Assembly: GCA_964564675.1 (NCBI GenBank)
Contig: CAZMBI010000002.1
Coordinates: 1 to 64,000 of the forward strand
DNA from: CAZMBI01 sp964564675
GTDB lineage: Bacteria > Pseudomonadota > Alphaproteobacteria > Rickettsiales > UBA3002
Length of the DNA: 64,000 nucleotides
Direction of reading: 5' to 3'
This document shows positions 25,277-33,860 of the stretch, one piece after another. Position 1 is the stretch's first letter. Each line of letters starts with the position of its first letter. Both the position numbers and the translations under genes were made by a program. The notes under the pieces were generated by a model, which saw only the letters and a list, made by a program, of their open reading frames with translations, did not search any database and was not told the DNA's origin.

Positions 25277-25672
25277 ATGGCCCGCGTGACCGTCGAAGAC
25301 TGTATTATCAATATCCCCAACCGGTTTGATCTGGTGATCACCTCCGCCCAGCGCGCCAAGCAGATTGCCTCTGGCTCGCCGCTGACCGTCGACCGCGATA
25401 ACGATAAAAATGCCGTGGTTTCACTACGCGAGATCGCCGAGGAAACCATCGATGTCTCCATGGTGCAAGAGGAGCTGATTCAAAGCTTCCAGAAGCAATA
25501 TCAGTTTGACCGTTCCGACAGCCAGTCTCCGGAGTCCGGCGCCCCCGGCCAGAAAGAGCAAGGCGTCGAAGAAGCCTTCTCGGATGCCGAGCAACTGATG
25601 CAGGAAGACATGCGTCAGAACTATGCGGGCAGCCTGTCTTTCATCGAGGATAACGTCGAAGTCGACGATTAA
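25277..25672 (+). CDS. rpoZ: RNA polymerase omega subunit
   Basis: 131 aa. MARVTVEDC, then NRFDLVITSAQRAKQI and KNAVVSLREIAEETID form the omega core; an acidic C-terminal extension follows, as in alphaproteobacteria. It helps assemble the beta-prime subunit and bind ppGpp. ATG 25277 is chosen over GTG 25271: AAAGGAG ends at 25271, giving correct spacing only for 25277, and family proteins start MARVTVEDC. The usual partner spoT/rel is not adjacent. Confidence 0.95.
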   Translation: MARVTVEDCIINIPNRFDLVITSAQRAKQIASGSPLTVDRDNDKNAVVSLREIAEETIDVSMVQEELIQSFQKQYQFDRSDSQSPESGAPGQKEQGVEEAFSDAEQLMQEDMRQNYAGSLSFIEDNVEVDD

Positions 25673-25716
25673 CCGCGCATATGTGTGACCGCGTGCACGT
25701 ATTATGAACGTCGTGA

Positions 25717-26283
25717 TCACGCCGCCTGACCAGTAGCCCCGCTTTCCTCTCCAGCACGTTCAATCACCAGCGCCTGCGCAGCGGCAGCTAGTACGGCCGC
25801 AATGCGAACGCTCGACTGCACGCCCTGCTTGCTGATGCCGGCCTTGCTCACTTCGTTAACATGCGCCTCGATGCACATGCCGCAGCCATTGATAGCGGAA
25901 ACAGCCAGGCTCATCAGCTCGAAGTCGACTTTTTCGATCCCCGGATTGCCGACGATATTCATGCGCAGATTGGCCGGCAGTTTGCTATATTCCGGATCGC
26001 CCACCAAATGCATGAAGCGGTAATAGACATTATTCATGCCCATAATGGTGGCCGCTGCCTTGGCGGCCTGCACCTCCGCTTCCGACAGCGTGGCCTGCAC
26101 TTCATCATAAATGGCGTTAATGATGGCAGGGTGTTGTGTGGTATAGGCCGAGGCCAGCGCGATGCCGTAGGTCTGGTTCAGGCTCAGCCCTTCATTACTA
26201 TCTTCGGAAATGACTTTGGACAGGTTGAGTTTCGTATCCTTGGCGTAGTCGGGCATCAGTTGTTTGAGTGCGTTAACGGACAT
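25717..26283 (-). CDS. ahpD: Alkyl hydroperoxidase AhpD
   Basis: 188 aa with the AhpD centre NGCGMCIEAHVNEV (CxxC-xx-His). In actinobacteria and some alphaproteobacteria AhpD reduces AhpC using a lipoyl-carrier adaptor, replacing AhpF. It lies 101 bp downstream of ahpC on the same strand, and a GC-rich palindrome (26309-26370) sits between them. lipA nearby is not necessarily linked. Expected to be co-induced with ahpC by OxyR. Confidence 0.93.
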   Translation of the reverse strand: MSVNALKQLMPDYAKDTKLNLSKVISEDSNEGLSLNQTYGIALASAYTTQHPAIINAIYDEVQATLSEAEVQAAKAAATIMGMNNVYYRFMHLVGDPEYSKLPANLRMNIVGNPGIEKVDFELMSLAVSAINGCGMCIEAHVNEVSKAGISKQGVQSSVRIAAVLAAAAQALVIERAGEESGATGQAA

Positions 26284-26308
26284 GGGACGCTTCCTTTTTG
26301 TCGTTTGT

Positions 26309-26370
26309 CACCTCCCCGGATCCTCCCCGTCGGGTGGGGGGAGGAAAGCCAGCGCAGTGAGCGGGAGGTG
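26309..26370. repeat. GC-rich palindromic repeat between ahpC and ahpD
   Basis: CACCTCCCC at 26309 and GGGAGGTG at 26363-26370 form outer arms. An inner CCTCCCC...GGGGGGAGG hairpin lies between. A related sequence occurs at 39828-39899 (CACCTCCCG...AAGGTGAGGGG). Such hairpins could moderate read-through or stabilise the upstream ahpC message. Confidence 0.55.
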
Positions 26371-26384
26371 GGAGTGATTTAATC

Positions 26385-26951
26385 CTAGGCGACTTGTTTC
26401 ACCGCGATGACGTCGTCGCCCTTGCTCCAGTTGCACGGGCACAGCTCGTCGGTTTGCAGGGCGTCGAGCACGCGCAGCACTTCTTTCGGATTGCGCCCGA
26501 CATTCAGATCGGTCACCATCGAAAAGCGCACGATCCCGTCAGGATCCACAATGAAAGTCGCGCGCTGCGAGACGCCTTCATTATTATCGAGAATCCCCAG
26601 CGCCTCGGACAGTTCGCGCTTAAGATCGGATAGCATGGGGAAAGGCAGGTCGCGCAGCTCCTCTTGGTGTTTGCGCCATGCCCAGTGAACGAATTCGCTG
26701 TCGGTGGACGCCGCGAGCAACTGGGCATCACGGTCCTGAAATTCTTCGTTTAAATCACCGAATGCGGCAATCTCGGTCGGACACACAAAGGTAAAATCTT
26801 TTGGGTAAAAAAACACCACCAGCCATTTGCCGGGATAGGACCGGTCGCTGATATCGGTAAAGACATTGTCGATGGTGATGTCGTTAAACGATTTGCCGTC
26901 CACCGCTTTCAATTGAAAGGCAGGGAACGATTCGCCAACTGATAGGGTCAT
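26385..26951 (-). CDS. ahpC: Peroxiredoxin AhpC
   Basis: 188 aa, 2-Cys peroxiredoxin reducing H2O2 and organic peroxides. Peroxidatic Cys is in DFTFVCPTEI and the resolving Cys in ELCPCNW. RATFIVDPDGIVRF is typical of the AhpD-linked AhpC group. First gene leftward from the shared ahpC/oxyR promoter region. Confidence 0.94.
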   Translation of the reverse strand: MTLSVGESFPAFQLKAVDGKSFNDITIDNVFTDISDRSYPGKWLVVFFYPKDFTFVCPTEIAAFGDLNEEFQDRDAQLLAASTDSEFVHWAWRKHQEELRDLPFPMLSDLKRELSEALGILDNNEGVSQRATFIVDPDGIVRFSMVTDLNVGRNPKEVLRVLDALQTDELCPCNWSKGDDVIAVKQVA

Positions 26952-27037
26952 AATTATACTCCTTTTGAATAATTTGAATGATGGGTTATCTCTGTTGCGA
27001 TGGATTTACTAGTAGCAAACCGCGCCCATAGTGTACA

Positions 27038-27074
27038 ATCGATTGTTTCTATCTTAATGATAGACTATAACTAT
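27038..27074. promoter_or_regulatory. OxyR binding site between ahpC and oxyR
   Basis: Four ATAG-like elements in the OxyR pattern: ATCG-7 bp-CTAT (27038-27052), a 7-bp spacer, then ATAG-7 bp-CTAT (27060-27074). Each element is one helical turn apart, as in the classical ATAGntnnnanCTAT tandem. It ends 27 bp before the oxyR ATG and lies about 87 bp upstream of ahpC, suiting autorepression of oxyR and activation of ahpC. Confidence 0.82.
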
Positions 27075-27101
27075 ATAAACGCGTGAGCGGGGAGGGCTGT
27101 G

Positions 27102-27977
27102 ATGAATCTGCGCGATATGGAATATATCATCGCCGTGGCGGAGCGGCGCAGCTTCAGCAAGGCGGCGGCGCAGTGCCATGTCAGCCAGCCGACCCTGAGC
27201 GCGCAGATCAAAAAGCTGGAAGACTGGCTCGGTGTAGCCATTTTTGAGCGCAGCAACCGGCGCGTGATGCCGACCGAAGCGGGCACGGCGATTATTGCCT
27301 CGGCGCGGCGTATCATGCGTGAGGCCGCGCACATCCGCCAGACCGCCGAGACCGCGCGCGATCCGCTGGCCGGGAATTTCCGCCTTGGCGCCTTTCCCAC
27401 CGTGTCTACCTATTTGTTCCCGCGGCTGGTGCCGGCATTAAAAGCCGAACTGCCCAATCTGCGCCTGATCCTGATCGAAGAGAAAACCGTGCAGCTGATC
27501 GAACGCCTCAAGGTCGGCGAGATCGATGCCGCGCTGCTTGCCCTGCCGGTGGAAAACGAGGCACTGGCCCATGAAGCCCTCTTCGATGACGTGTTTTACC
27601 TGGCGACGCCGGCGGGTCATCCGCTGGCCGAACATTCGGCCATTGACCAGTCCGAGCTCACCGGTCAGCGTCTGCTCTTGCTCGAAGAAGGCCACTGCCT
27701 GCGCGATCAGGCCTTAAGCGTCTGCCAGAGCCTGGGCGCAACCGAGGAGCAGGACGTACGCGCCACCGGGCTGGAGACCCTGCGCCAGATGGTTAAGGCC
27801 GGCACCGGCATCACCTTTATGCCCGAGCTGGCCATGCGCGAGCCCGAGCCCGGCATCCGCTATGTACCCTTTGTCGATCCGCCGCCCAAACGCACGATTG
27901 GCCTGTTCTGGCGCAAGACTACCACCCGCACCAGGATGATTGCGGCCATCATCTCCTTGCTGAAAGCGCCGGGGTGA
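27102..27977 (+). CDS. oxyR: Hydrogen-peroxide-sensing LysR regulator OxyR
   Basis: 291 aa: an N-terminal winged HTH (SFSKAAAQCHVSQPTLSAQIKKLE) and a C-terminal sensor domain. The redox pair falls at Cys199 and Cys208 (EEGHCLRDQALSVC), the same numbers as in E. coli. Oxidation forms a disulphide that switches DNA binding. ATG 27102 has GGAGGG 6-11 bp upstream and is preferred to GTG 27099. Divergent from ahpC-ahpD with the predicted operator between. Confidence 0.95.
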   Translation: MNLRDMEYIIAVAERRSFSKAAAQCHVSQPTLSAQIKKLEDWLGVAIFERSNRRVMPTEAGTAIIASARRIMREAAHIRQTAETARDPLAGNFRLGAFPTVSTYLFPRLVPALKAELPNLRLILIEEKTVQLIERLKVGEIDAALLALPVENEALAHEALFDDVFYLATPAGHPLAEHSAIDQSELTGQRLLLLEEGHCLRDQALSVCQSLGATEEQDVRATGLETLRQMVKAGTGITFMPELAMREPEPGIRYVPFVDPPPKRTIGLFWRKTTTRTRMIAAIISLLKAPG

Positions 27978-28161
27978 TGGCGCCGGTTGGCTCGTTTGCC
28001 GGCTTGCCCGTGAAGAGAAAATTCGCCCTTTCCAATCCGCCGCAATGGTCTCGGCCAGTATTCATTCACATCGGGCAGAAGCTATGTATCAATCATTCAA
28101 CCGGCGAATGCACATCATCGCCAGCTATCTGTAGCGCAATGCGCGGCGCTCGCTGCACCGG

Positions 28162-29097
28162 GTGTACGGGCTGGAGGAAGACGCCGTATTCAACACGCGC
28201 GCCATGCCGGTGCGGATCGCCGTGGCGCTGGCGGCGTATGTGTTCGCGCTGTGGGCCGTCACCGCGACGCTGGACATATCGCTGGCGTCGTATGACACCA
28301 GCTACTGGTATTTCGTGCCGCATATCGTGTTGCTTGCCTTCGTGTTTCAGGCGGTGGACTCCACCATGGGCATGGGGTTCGGCACGGCGATTGCACCACT
28401 GCTGATCGTGATGGGGCTGGAGCCGCTGGAGGTGGTGCCCATGCTGTTGCTGGCGCAGTTTTTCTCCGGCGTGCTGGCCGGCTGGCTGCATTATGATATC
28501 GGCAATGTGGATTTTACGTTGCGCCCGCTCAACGCCAATATGAAAGCCCTGCTGTTGGCGATTTTTACCGGCGTGATTGCCACCATGGCCTCGATTTATC
28601 TGGTTTATTGGGCGATTGAAGTGCCCAGCGAGGGCATCGAAGCCTATATCGCGCTGACCATCATCGCCATGGGGGTGATGATTTTTTTCAAGCCCAGCGT
28701 CAGCTGGCGCGATACCTATCGCCCGCGCCGCTTAGCCGGCTTTGCCCTGCTTGGCGGCATCAGCAAGGGCGTGGCCGGCGGCGGCTATGGCCCGATTATC
28801 ACGCTAGGCGCGATTTATGCCGGGATTGAGGAAAAAAGCGCGGTGTCGATCATCACGCTGGCCGAGGGTATGATCTCGCTGGCCGGCGCGGCGGCGTTTT
28901 TCGCACTGATGTGGCAGGGCAAGGCCATTTCGTTCGATCTGCTGCCCTCGGTGCTAACCGGCTCGTTTCTGGCCGCCATCATTTCGCCCTTTATCGTCTG
29001 GCTGATCCCGCAGCGCGTCTTTAAATACGTCTTGCCGGGTTATGCCATTTGCATCGGGCTGTTGATTCTTGGCAAGCAGTTCGGCGCCGCGGGATGA
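28162..29097 (+). CDS. TSUP (TauE/SafE) family anion exporter
   Basis: 311 aa, about eight membrane segments, two related halves: AVDSTMGMGFGTAIAPLLIVMG and GGISKGVAGGGYGPIITLGAI. TSUP members move sulfite, sulfoacetate or similar anions. GTG 28162 is the longest open start. An in-frame ATG at 28084 (MYQSFNRRMHIIASYL) is cut off by TAG at 28132, after which family-like basic residues resume. The real N-terminus may have been lost to a CAG-to-TAG change; alternatively translation begins at 28162 or at ATG 28204. Confidence 0.85.
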   Translation: MYGLEEDAVFNTRAMPVRIAVALAAYVFALWAVTATLDISLASYDTSYWYFVPHIVLLAFVFQAVDSTMGMGFGTAIAPLLIVMGLEPLEVVPMLLLAQFFSGVLAGWLHYDIGNVDFTLRPLNANMKALLLAIFTGVIATMASIYLVYWAIEVPSEGIEAYIALTIIAMGVMIFFKPSVSWRDTYRPRRLAGFALLGGISKGVAGGGYGPIITLGAIYAGIEEKSAVSIITLAEGMISLAGAAAFFALMWQGKAISFDLLPSVLTGSFLAAIISPFIVWLIPQRVFKYVLPGYAICIGLLILGKQFGAAG

Positions 29098-29104
29098 GGG
29101 GAGA

Positions 29105-29195
29105 TGGCGGACAGGGAGGGATTCGAACCCTCGAGACGGGATCGCCGCCTACACACTTTCCAGGCGTGCGCCTTCGACCACTCGGCCACCTGTCC
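29105..29195 (-). tRNA. tRNA-Ser (anticodon GGA)
   Basis: 91 nt on the minus strand. The acceptor GGACAGG pairs with CCTGTCC, followed by discriminator G and an encoded CCA. The D-arm is GCCGAGTGGTCGAAGGC, the anticodon loop CTGGAAA carries GGA, and the long variable arm and TTCGAAT T-loop fit serine tRNAs. The spacer to iscS (29196-29425) holds only short AGGGAATAGG-type repeats. Confidence 0.96.
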
Positions 29196-29425
29196 GCAGG
29201 ATAGGGAATAGGCATTAGGGAATAGGGATTGGGGAAGGGGAAGTCAAGCGTTGCTCATGGGAATGTCATGAGATGGCACGCGGATGGGACCGGTCTCGAG
29301 CCGGCTTTTTCCGGGGCGCATATAACCCACCGAAATATCTCAACTACAAGGCGTTTGCATTGACAATAGCGGTCGGACTCAATAATTTATTAGAACAATT
29401 CAAACATGCCCGATATGAGTAATAT

Positions 29426-30643
29426 ATGACCGCTGCATTGCAGTCCCAGCCGCTGACCAAAGCAAGTAGTGAACTGACATTTCCCATTTTTATGGACTAT
29501 CAGTCGACCACACCGCTAGACCCGCGCGCGCTGGAAGCCATGCTGCCCTATTTCAGCGAGAAATACGGCAATCCCCATTCGCGCAGCCATGCCTATGGCT
29601 GGGAAGCCGAAGAAGCAACTGAAATTGCCCGCGAGCAGGTGGCCTCATTGTTGAACGCCTCCCCCAAAGAAGTGATATTCACCTCCGGGGCGACGGAATC
29701 AAATAATCTGGCCATTAAGGGCGTGGGGCGGCCGCATCGCACGCGCAAACCCCATGTCGTCACGGTCTCAACCGAACATAAATGCGTGCTGGAGTCCTGC
29801 CTTCAGCTGGAGCGCGAGGGCCATCGGGTGACGTATCTGCCGGTACAAGGCAACGGGCTGGTTAACCTTGAGGCGCTGAAGGCGGCCATTACTGACGAGA
29901 CGGCGCTGGTCTCGGTGATGGCGGTGAATAATGAAATCGGCGTCATTCAGCCGCTGGCGGAAATCGGGGCGATATGCCGCGAACGCGGCGTGTATTTTCA
30001 TACCGATGCGGCGCAGGCGTTTGGCAAAATTCCGCTTGATGTTAACGCCATGTCTATCGATCTGCTTAGTATTTCCGGGCATAAAATCTACGGTCCCAAG
30101 GGCGTGGGCGCGCTGTATGTGCGCCGCCGGCCGCGCGTGCGGCTGGAGCCGGTTATCCATGGCGGCGGGCAGGAGCGCGGCCTGCGCGCGGGCACGCTGC
30201 CCACTCCGCTGGTGGTAGGGCTCGGTGAAGCCTCCTGCCTTGCCGCCGCGCAGATGGCAGAAGAGGCCGCCCGCATCCACGCCTTTAGCGATCGCTTTCT
30301 GCACGAGGTGGTCGATACCCTTCCCGGCGTGCGACTCAATGGCGACCGCGAGCAGCGCCTGCCCGGCTGTCTTAATGTCAGTTTTGCCGGGATTGAGGGC
30401 GAGTCGCTGATTATGGCGCTGAAGGAGCTGGCCGTATCTTCGGCCTCGGCGTGCAGTTCCGCCTCACTGGAGCCGTCTTACGTCTTGCGCGCGCTGGGTG
30501 TGGATGAGACGCTGGCGCAGGCCTCGATCCGCTTCGGCATGGGCCGTTTCACCTGCGAAGAGGAAGTGGCGGCCGCTATCGGCATTGTGCAAACCAGCGT
30601 GCAGCGGCTGCGCGAGGCCGCCGCCGGGCAAGCGCCGGCTTGA
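29426..30643 (+). CDS. iscS: Cysteine desulfurase IscS
   Basis: 405 aa PLP enzyme that takes sulfur from cysteine for Fe-S clusters and tRNA thiolation. PLP Lys220 in SGHKIYGPKG, catalytic Cys343 in SSASACSSASLEPSYVL, His in STEHKCV. First gene of a shortened isc-type operon: the next genes are a retropepsin, an hscB-like gene and ferredoxin, while iscR, iscU, iscA and hscA are not here. An N-terminal extension of ~20 polar residues precedes the usual MDYQSTTPLD. Confidence 0.94.
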   Translation: MTAALQSQPLTKASSELTFPIFMDYQSTTPLDPRALEAMLPYFSEKYGNPHSRSHAYGWEAEEATEIAREQVASLLNASPKEVIFTSGATESNNLAIKGVGRPHRTRKPHVVTVSTEHKCVLESCLQLEREGHRVTYLPVQGNGLVNLEALKAAITDETALVSVMAVNNEIGVIQPLAEIGAICRERGVYFHTDAAQAFGKIPLDVNAMSIDLLSISGHKIYGPKGVGALYVRRRPRVRLEPVIHGGGQERGLRAGTLPTPLVVGLGEASCLAAAQMAEEAARIHAFSDRFLHEVVDTLPGVRLNGDREQRLPGCLNVSFAGIEGESLIMALKELAVSSASACSSASLEPSYVLRALGVDETLAQASIRFGMGRFTCEEEVAAAIGIVQTSVQRLREAAAGQAPA

Positions 30644-30656
30644 TGAGTGATGCGGC

Positions 30657-31349
30657 ATGAAATCCGGGTGGATATGGCTGGGTGGTATCGCCGCGGTGGT
30701 GGCGCTGGTCTGGTGGCTGAATGCGCAATTCCCCGGCCGGCTGGATTCCGAACAGCGTCTCTCCCAGGTTGTGTATCTGGTGGCGCTGCTGGCGCTGGTT
30801 GCGCCCGGCGTGGCGATCGGGGTAAAGGGGCAGATGCATAAAGCCTTAAAATATGCCGCCTTCTGGGCGGGGTTGCTGGCGGTGGTGTTTGTGTTATATA
30901 CCTTTCGCGATGTGGCGGCGCCCGTGTTTTCGCGGCTGCAGGCCGAGTTGGTGCCATCGGCCGCACAGGAAGGCCCTCAAGGTGAAATCATTATCACCCG
31001 CGGCCAGGACGGGCATTTTTACGTTGACGGGTATGTCAACGGTGAAGCGGTGCATTTTCTGGTCGATACCGGCGCTTCGCGCGTGGCGCTCAGTCAGGAG
31101 GACGCCAGACGCGCCGGGCTTGCAACGGCCGATCTGAAGTACAATATACCAGTGGCGACTGCCAACGGGTTGACGATGAACGCGGCGGTGCGGCTGGATT
31201 CGGTGGCGATTCCGCCGCTGGTGGTGCATGATGTGCGCGCTAGCGTGGCCAAGCGAGGCCGGCTGACGCAGTCGCTTCTGGGTATGAGTTTTCTGAAGGC
31301 GTTAAACGGCTATCGGGTAGAAGGAGACCAGCTGATTTTATGGCGTTAG
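30657..31349 (+). CDS. Membrane-anchored retropepsin-like aspartic protease (TIGR02281 type)
   Basis: 230 aa: three hydrophobic segments in the first ~85 residues, then a clan AA protease domain with the active-site FLVDTGASRVALS and a GMSFLKALNGYRVEG end, typical of TIGR02281 proteins. The single catalytic Asp implies a dimer, with the protease domain probably periplasmic. Starts 14 bp after iscS and overlaps hscB by 10 bp, so it belongs to the operon. Substrates unknown. Confidence 0.85.
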   Translation: MKSGWIWLGGIAAVVALVWWLNAQFPGRLDSEQRLSQVVYLVALLALVAPGVAIGVKGQMHKALKYAAFWAGLLAVVFVLYTFRDVAAPVFSRLQAELVPSAAQEGPQGEIIITRGQDGHFYVDGYVNGEAVHFLVDTGASRVALSQEDARRAGLATADLKYNIPVATANGLTMNAAVRLDSVAIPPLVVHDVRASVAKRGRLTQSLLGMSFLKALNGYRVEGDQLILWR

Positions 31350-31879
31350 CCACTCCCAATTGGTACGAGGTACTGGATCTCACGACGGCTTTTGCGCTCG
31401 ACGAAGCGGAGTTGAAGGCGCGTTATGACGCTGCCCAGCGCGACGTTCTGGCGGCCCAGAAAGAGGCGCAAAGCGAGCCGGAGCGCGCTGCCGCCATTGA
31501 GCGGCTGCTGGCGATTGACGATGCCTATGAAGGGCTTAAAGACCCGGTCACACGCGCCGAACACCTGCTGGAATTACAAGGTATAAACGCCGAGCAGGGC
31601 ATGCAGGAAGTCTTCGGGGCGACGGAGGCGCTTGTCACCGAAATGCAGGAATTGCAGGAACATTTAAGCGCCTGTCACAGTGAAGCCGACGCGGCGCGGG
31701 CGGTGCAAGATATCCGCTGCGCGATGACCGAAGCCGGCGATCAGCTGGCCGACCATTTCGCCGAGGGGGACTATCAGCATGCCGCGCAGCAGACCGAGCG
31801 CCTTCGCTATCTTGGCAAAGCGCTTGAGGAGGCCATGATTGCGCAGTATCGCTGTGCGTCCGGTGCCGGGGCGCATTAG
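31340..31879 (+). CDS. hscB: HscB-like co-chaperone lacking the HPD motif
   Basis: 179 aa. The J-like N-terminal part (NWYEVLDLTTAFALDEAELKARYDAAQRD) and the C-terminal three-helix domain (RAEHLLELQGI...RYLGKALEEAM) align with HscB along the whole length. HscB normally uses His-Pro-Asp to stimulate HscA ATPase while handing over IscU. Here the HPD position reads LAA (residues 37-39). No hscA lies downstream; fdx follows. The protein may still bind the scaffold, but classical Hsp70 stimulation looks lost. Confidence 0.8.
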   Translation: MALATPNWYEVLDLTTAFALDEAELKARYDAAQRDVLAAQKEAQSEPERAAAIERLLAIDDAYEGLKDPVTRAEHLLELQGINAEQGMQEVFGATEALVTEMQELQEHLSACHSEADAARAVQDIRCAMTEAGDQLADHFAEGDYQHAAQQTERLRYLGKALEEAMIAQYRCASGAGAH

Positions 31880-32007
31880 GGGCGCGGCAGAGCGGTGACG
31901 ACAAAAAAACCGGACAAGAGGGATGGACAAAGCCTTCAACTCTGCGCTAGAAGGCAATATATATACGATGAAACAAGCCGTTCGTGGTGAGAAACGCAGG
32001 AGAGACC

Positions 32008-32340
32008 ATGCCGCAAGTGACGTTTGTATATCCCGACGGCCATGAACAGCTGGTGGATGCCCCCGATGGCATTTCGCTGCTGGAGGTGGCGCATCAAAAC
32101 GACGTGCCGATCGAGGGGGCGTGCGAGGGCTCGCTGGCCTGCTCGACCTGTCACGTTATCGTCGATCAGGCGTTTTACGATCAGCTTCCTGAAGCCAGCG
32201 AAGATGAAGAAGACATGCTCGATCTGGCCTTCGGGCTAACCCATACCTCGCGGCTGGGCTGTCAGATTATGATGAACACCTCGCTTGACGGCCTGCGCGT
32301 CAGTCTGCCTTCTGCCACCCGCAACATGCAGGGTAATTAA
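32008..32340 (+). CDS. fdx: ISC-type [2Fe-2S] ferredoxin
   Basis: 110 aa with ligands CEGSLACSTCHV (C-x5-C-x2-C) and the fourth Cys in RLGCQI. This adrenodoxin-like ferredoxin supplies electrons during Fe-S assembly. ATG 32008 has AGGAGAG upstream; the frame open from 31984 lacks family residues. It follows hscB by 128 bp. Confidence 0.94.
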   Translation: MPQVTFVYPDGHEQLVDAPDGISLLEVAHQNDVPIEGACEGSLACSTCHVIVDQAFYDQLPEASEDEEDMLDLAFGLTHTSRLGCQIMMNTSLDGLRVSLPSATRNMQGN

Positions 32341-32432
32341 TTACCGCCGTCTGTCATTTCCGGTTAACATTTGCCAACAGACGCGTTACATATGCATTAT
32401 ATTCATACATGCTAATCTGGAAAGGCCGCATC

Positions 32433-33809
32433 ATGACCGATACCCCAAATCAAGACGAAACACAGACCAAACCAGCCAAATCCGGGCGCTTTATCATTCC
32501 GGTCATTGTGGTGGTGATTCTGATCGCCGTGGTCGGTTATTTCGCAGCCATGCAAAGCGGTCTTGATAAAGCCGTGGTGGAAGAGGCGCTGAATAACTGG
32601 GCCGAACAGGTGGAAGCCTATGCCGCCCGCGAGAATGAGGAGCTGGTTTTTGCTTATGATGGCGTGGAAATGAAGAGCGGGGCGACTGACCGCCATGCCG
32701 TTATCAAAAATCCGCGTTTTATCACGGAAGTGATGCGCGGGGATGAAACCGAGCCCACCGAGCTGGTGTTTCGCACCGAATCGGCCACGCTGCACCCGCA
32801 GTCGATTCGCTTTGATACGCTGCTTGTGCGGCTGGATCAGCCGATCATGATCGTTGCCGAGGGCACTGATGCCGGGCGCATCGCGCCCAATACCCCGATT
32901 GAAATCGAGGTACGCCATCGTGAGGAAAACCAGCAGCAGTTGATGGAGGCGCGCATGCCCATCCCCTCGCAGATCGAGGTGGAATCGCTGGTGGATGAGG
33001 AAAACGTGACGATCAGTATGGATGAGGGCGCGCAAATGGCTACCTCCATGGTGGTGGGTGAGCGCGGCCATGGCAGTTTCTACGCCAATATAAGCCAGCT
33101 GCAGATGGTGGACTTTGCCGATGAGGTCCTGCTCAGCGTCAAAGAACTGATGATCGACAGTGAAAGTGCGCCGGCTGCCGTCGAGCAGCCGGAGGCCACC
33201 GCGTCCGGCCGGGAGAAAATGTATGACGTGCGGCTCAACGCCCGTGTCGAAGAATTGATGGGGCGGACGGAAGAAATGCCTTACGGCGCAATCTCAGCAG
33301 CCGTTGACGTGGATTATACCGGCCCGCTGCCCAGGGAGGGTGAAACGATTGACTGGGCCGCCGTGCCGGCTGAGATCAATGTGCGGGAACTGATGCTGAA
33401 AACCGCCGATGCCGCGATCAGTGCCAATGGCGATTTTAAAAGCGGCAGCGGCGACCTGCTGCCGGTAGGCAGTGCGCAGTTACAGGTCAACAACTTTCCG
33501 TTTATTCGCGCAGAACTCCGCAAGCGGGATGGGCTGAAGCCGGAGGAGGAAAAAATTATCGATGCCCTGCTGCGGCGTATGGTCGGCACCGGCTTTGAGG
33601 AAACTGAAGCCATCGACATCGCCCTGAAGCGCGAACCGGGAGGCTCCTTGCATATTGGTAATATGACGTTTGAGGAAGCACTGGCCATCGTGCTAACCGG
33701 CGGCAAGCTGGCGCCCAAGGAGCCAACGCAACTAGGCGAGAGCGAGCCGGCGCCGGCACCGGAGGATGCCGAGCCGGCGGCTGGTAATCCGGATAACAAT
33801 CAGCAATAA
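32433..33809 (+). CDS. Single-span inner-membrane protein, DUF2125-like
   Basis: 458 aa: cytoplasmic N-tail, one membrane helix at about 20-40 (FIIPVIVVVILIAVVGYF), then a large periplasmic domain rich in beta strands. YDGVEMKSGATDRHAVIKNPRF and repeated VEI/ELM strands resemble DUF2125 proteins of alphaproteobacteria. The C-terminal 40 residues are Pro/Glu/Ala-rich and disordered. ATG 32433 follows GGAAAGG. Role unknown; family assignment moderate. Confidence 0.6.
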   Translation: MTDTPNQDETQTKPAKSGRFIIPVIVVVILIAVVGYFAAMQSGLDKAVVEEALNNWAEQVEAYAARENEELVFAYDGVEMKSGATDRHAVIKNPRFITEVMRGDETEPTELVFRTESATLHPQSIRFDTLLVRLDQPIMIVAEGTDAGRIAPNTPIEIEVRHREENQQQLMEARMPIPSQIEVESLVDEENVTISMDEGAQMATSMVVGERGHGSFYANISQLQMVDFADEVLLSVKELMIDSESAPAAVEQPEATASGREKMYDVRLNARVEELMGRTEEMPYGAISAAVDVDYTGPLPREGETIDWAAVPAEINVRELMLKTADAAISANGDFKSGSGDLLPVGSAQLQVNNFPFIRAELRKRDGLKPEEEKIIDALLRRMVGTGFEETEAIDIALKREPGGSLHIGNMTFEEALAIVLTGGKLAPKEPTQLGESEPAPAPEDAEPAAGNPDNNQQ

Positions 33810-33860
33810 CCTTCCTAATCGGTGAGTGTATCATCTGTCGCCGGGAGGTGTGGGAGAGCT

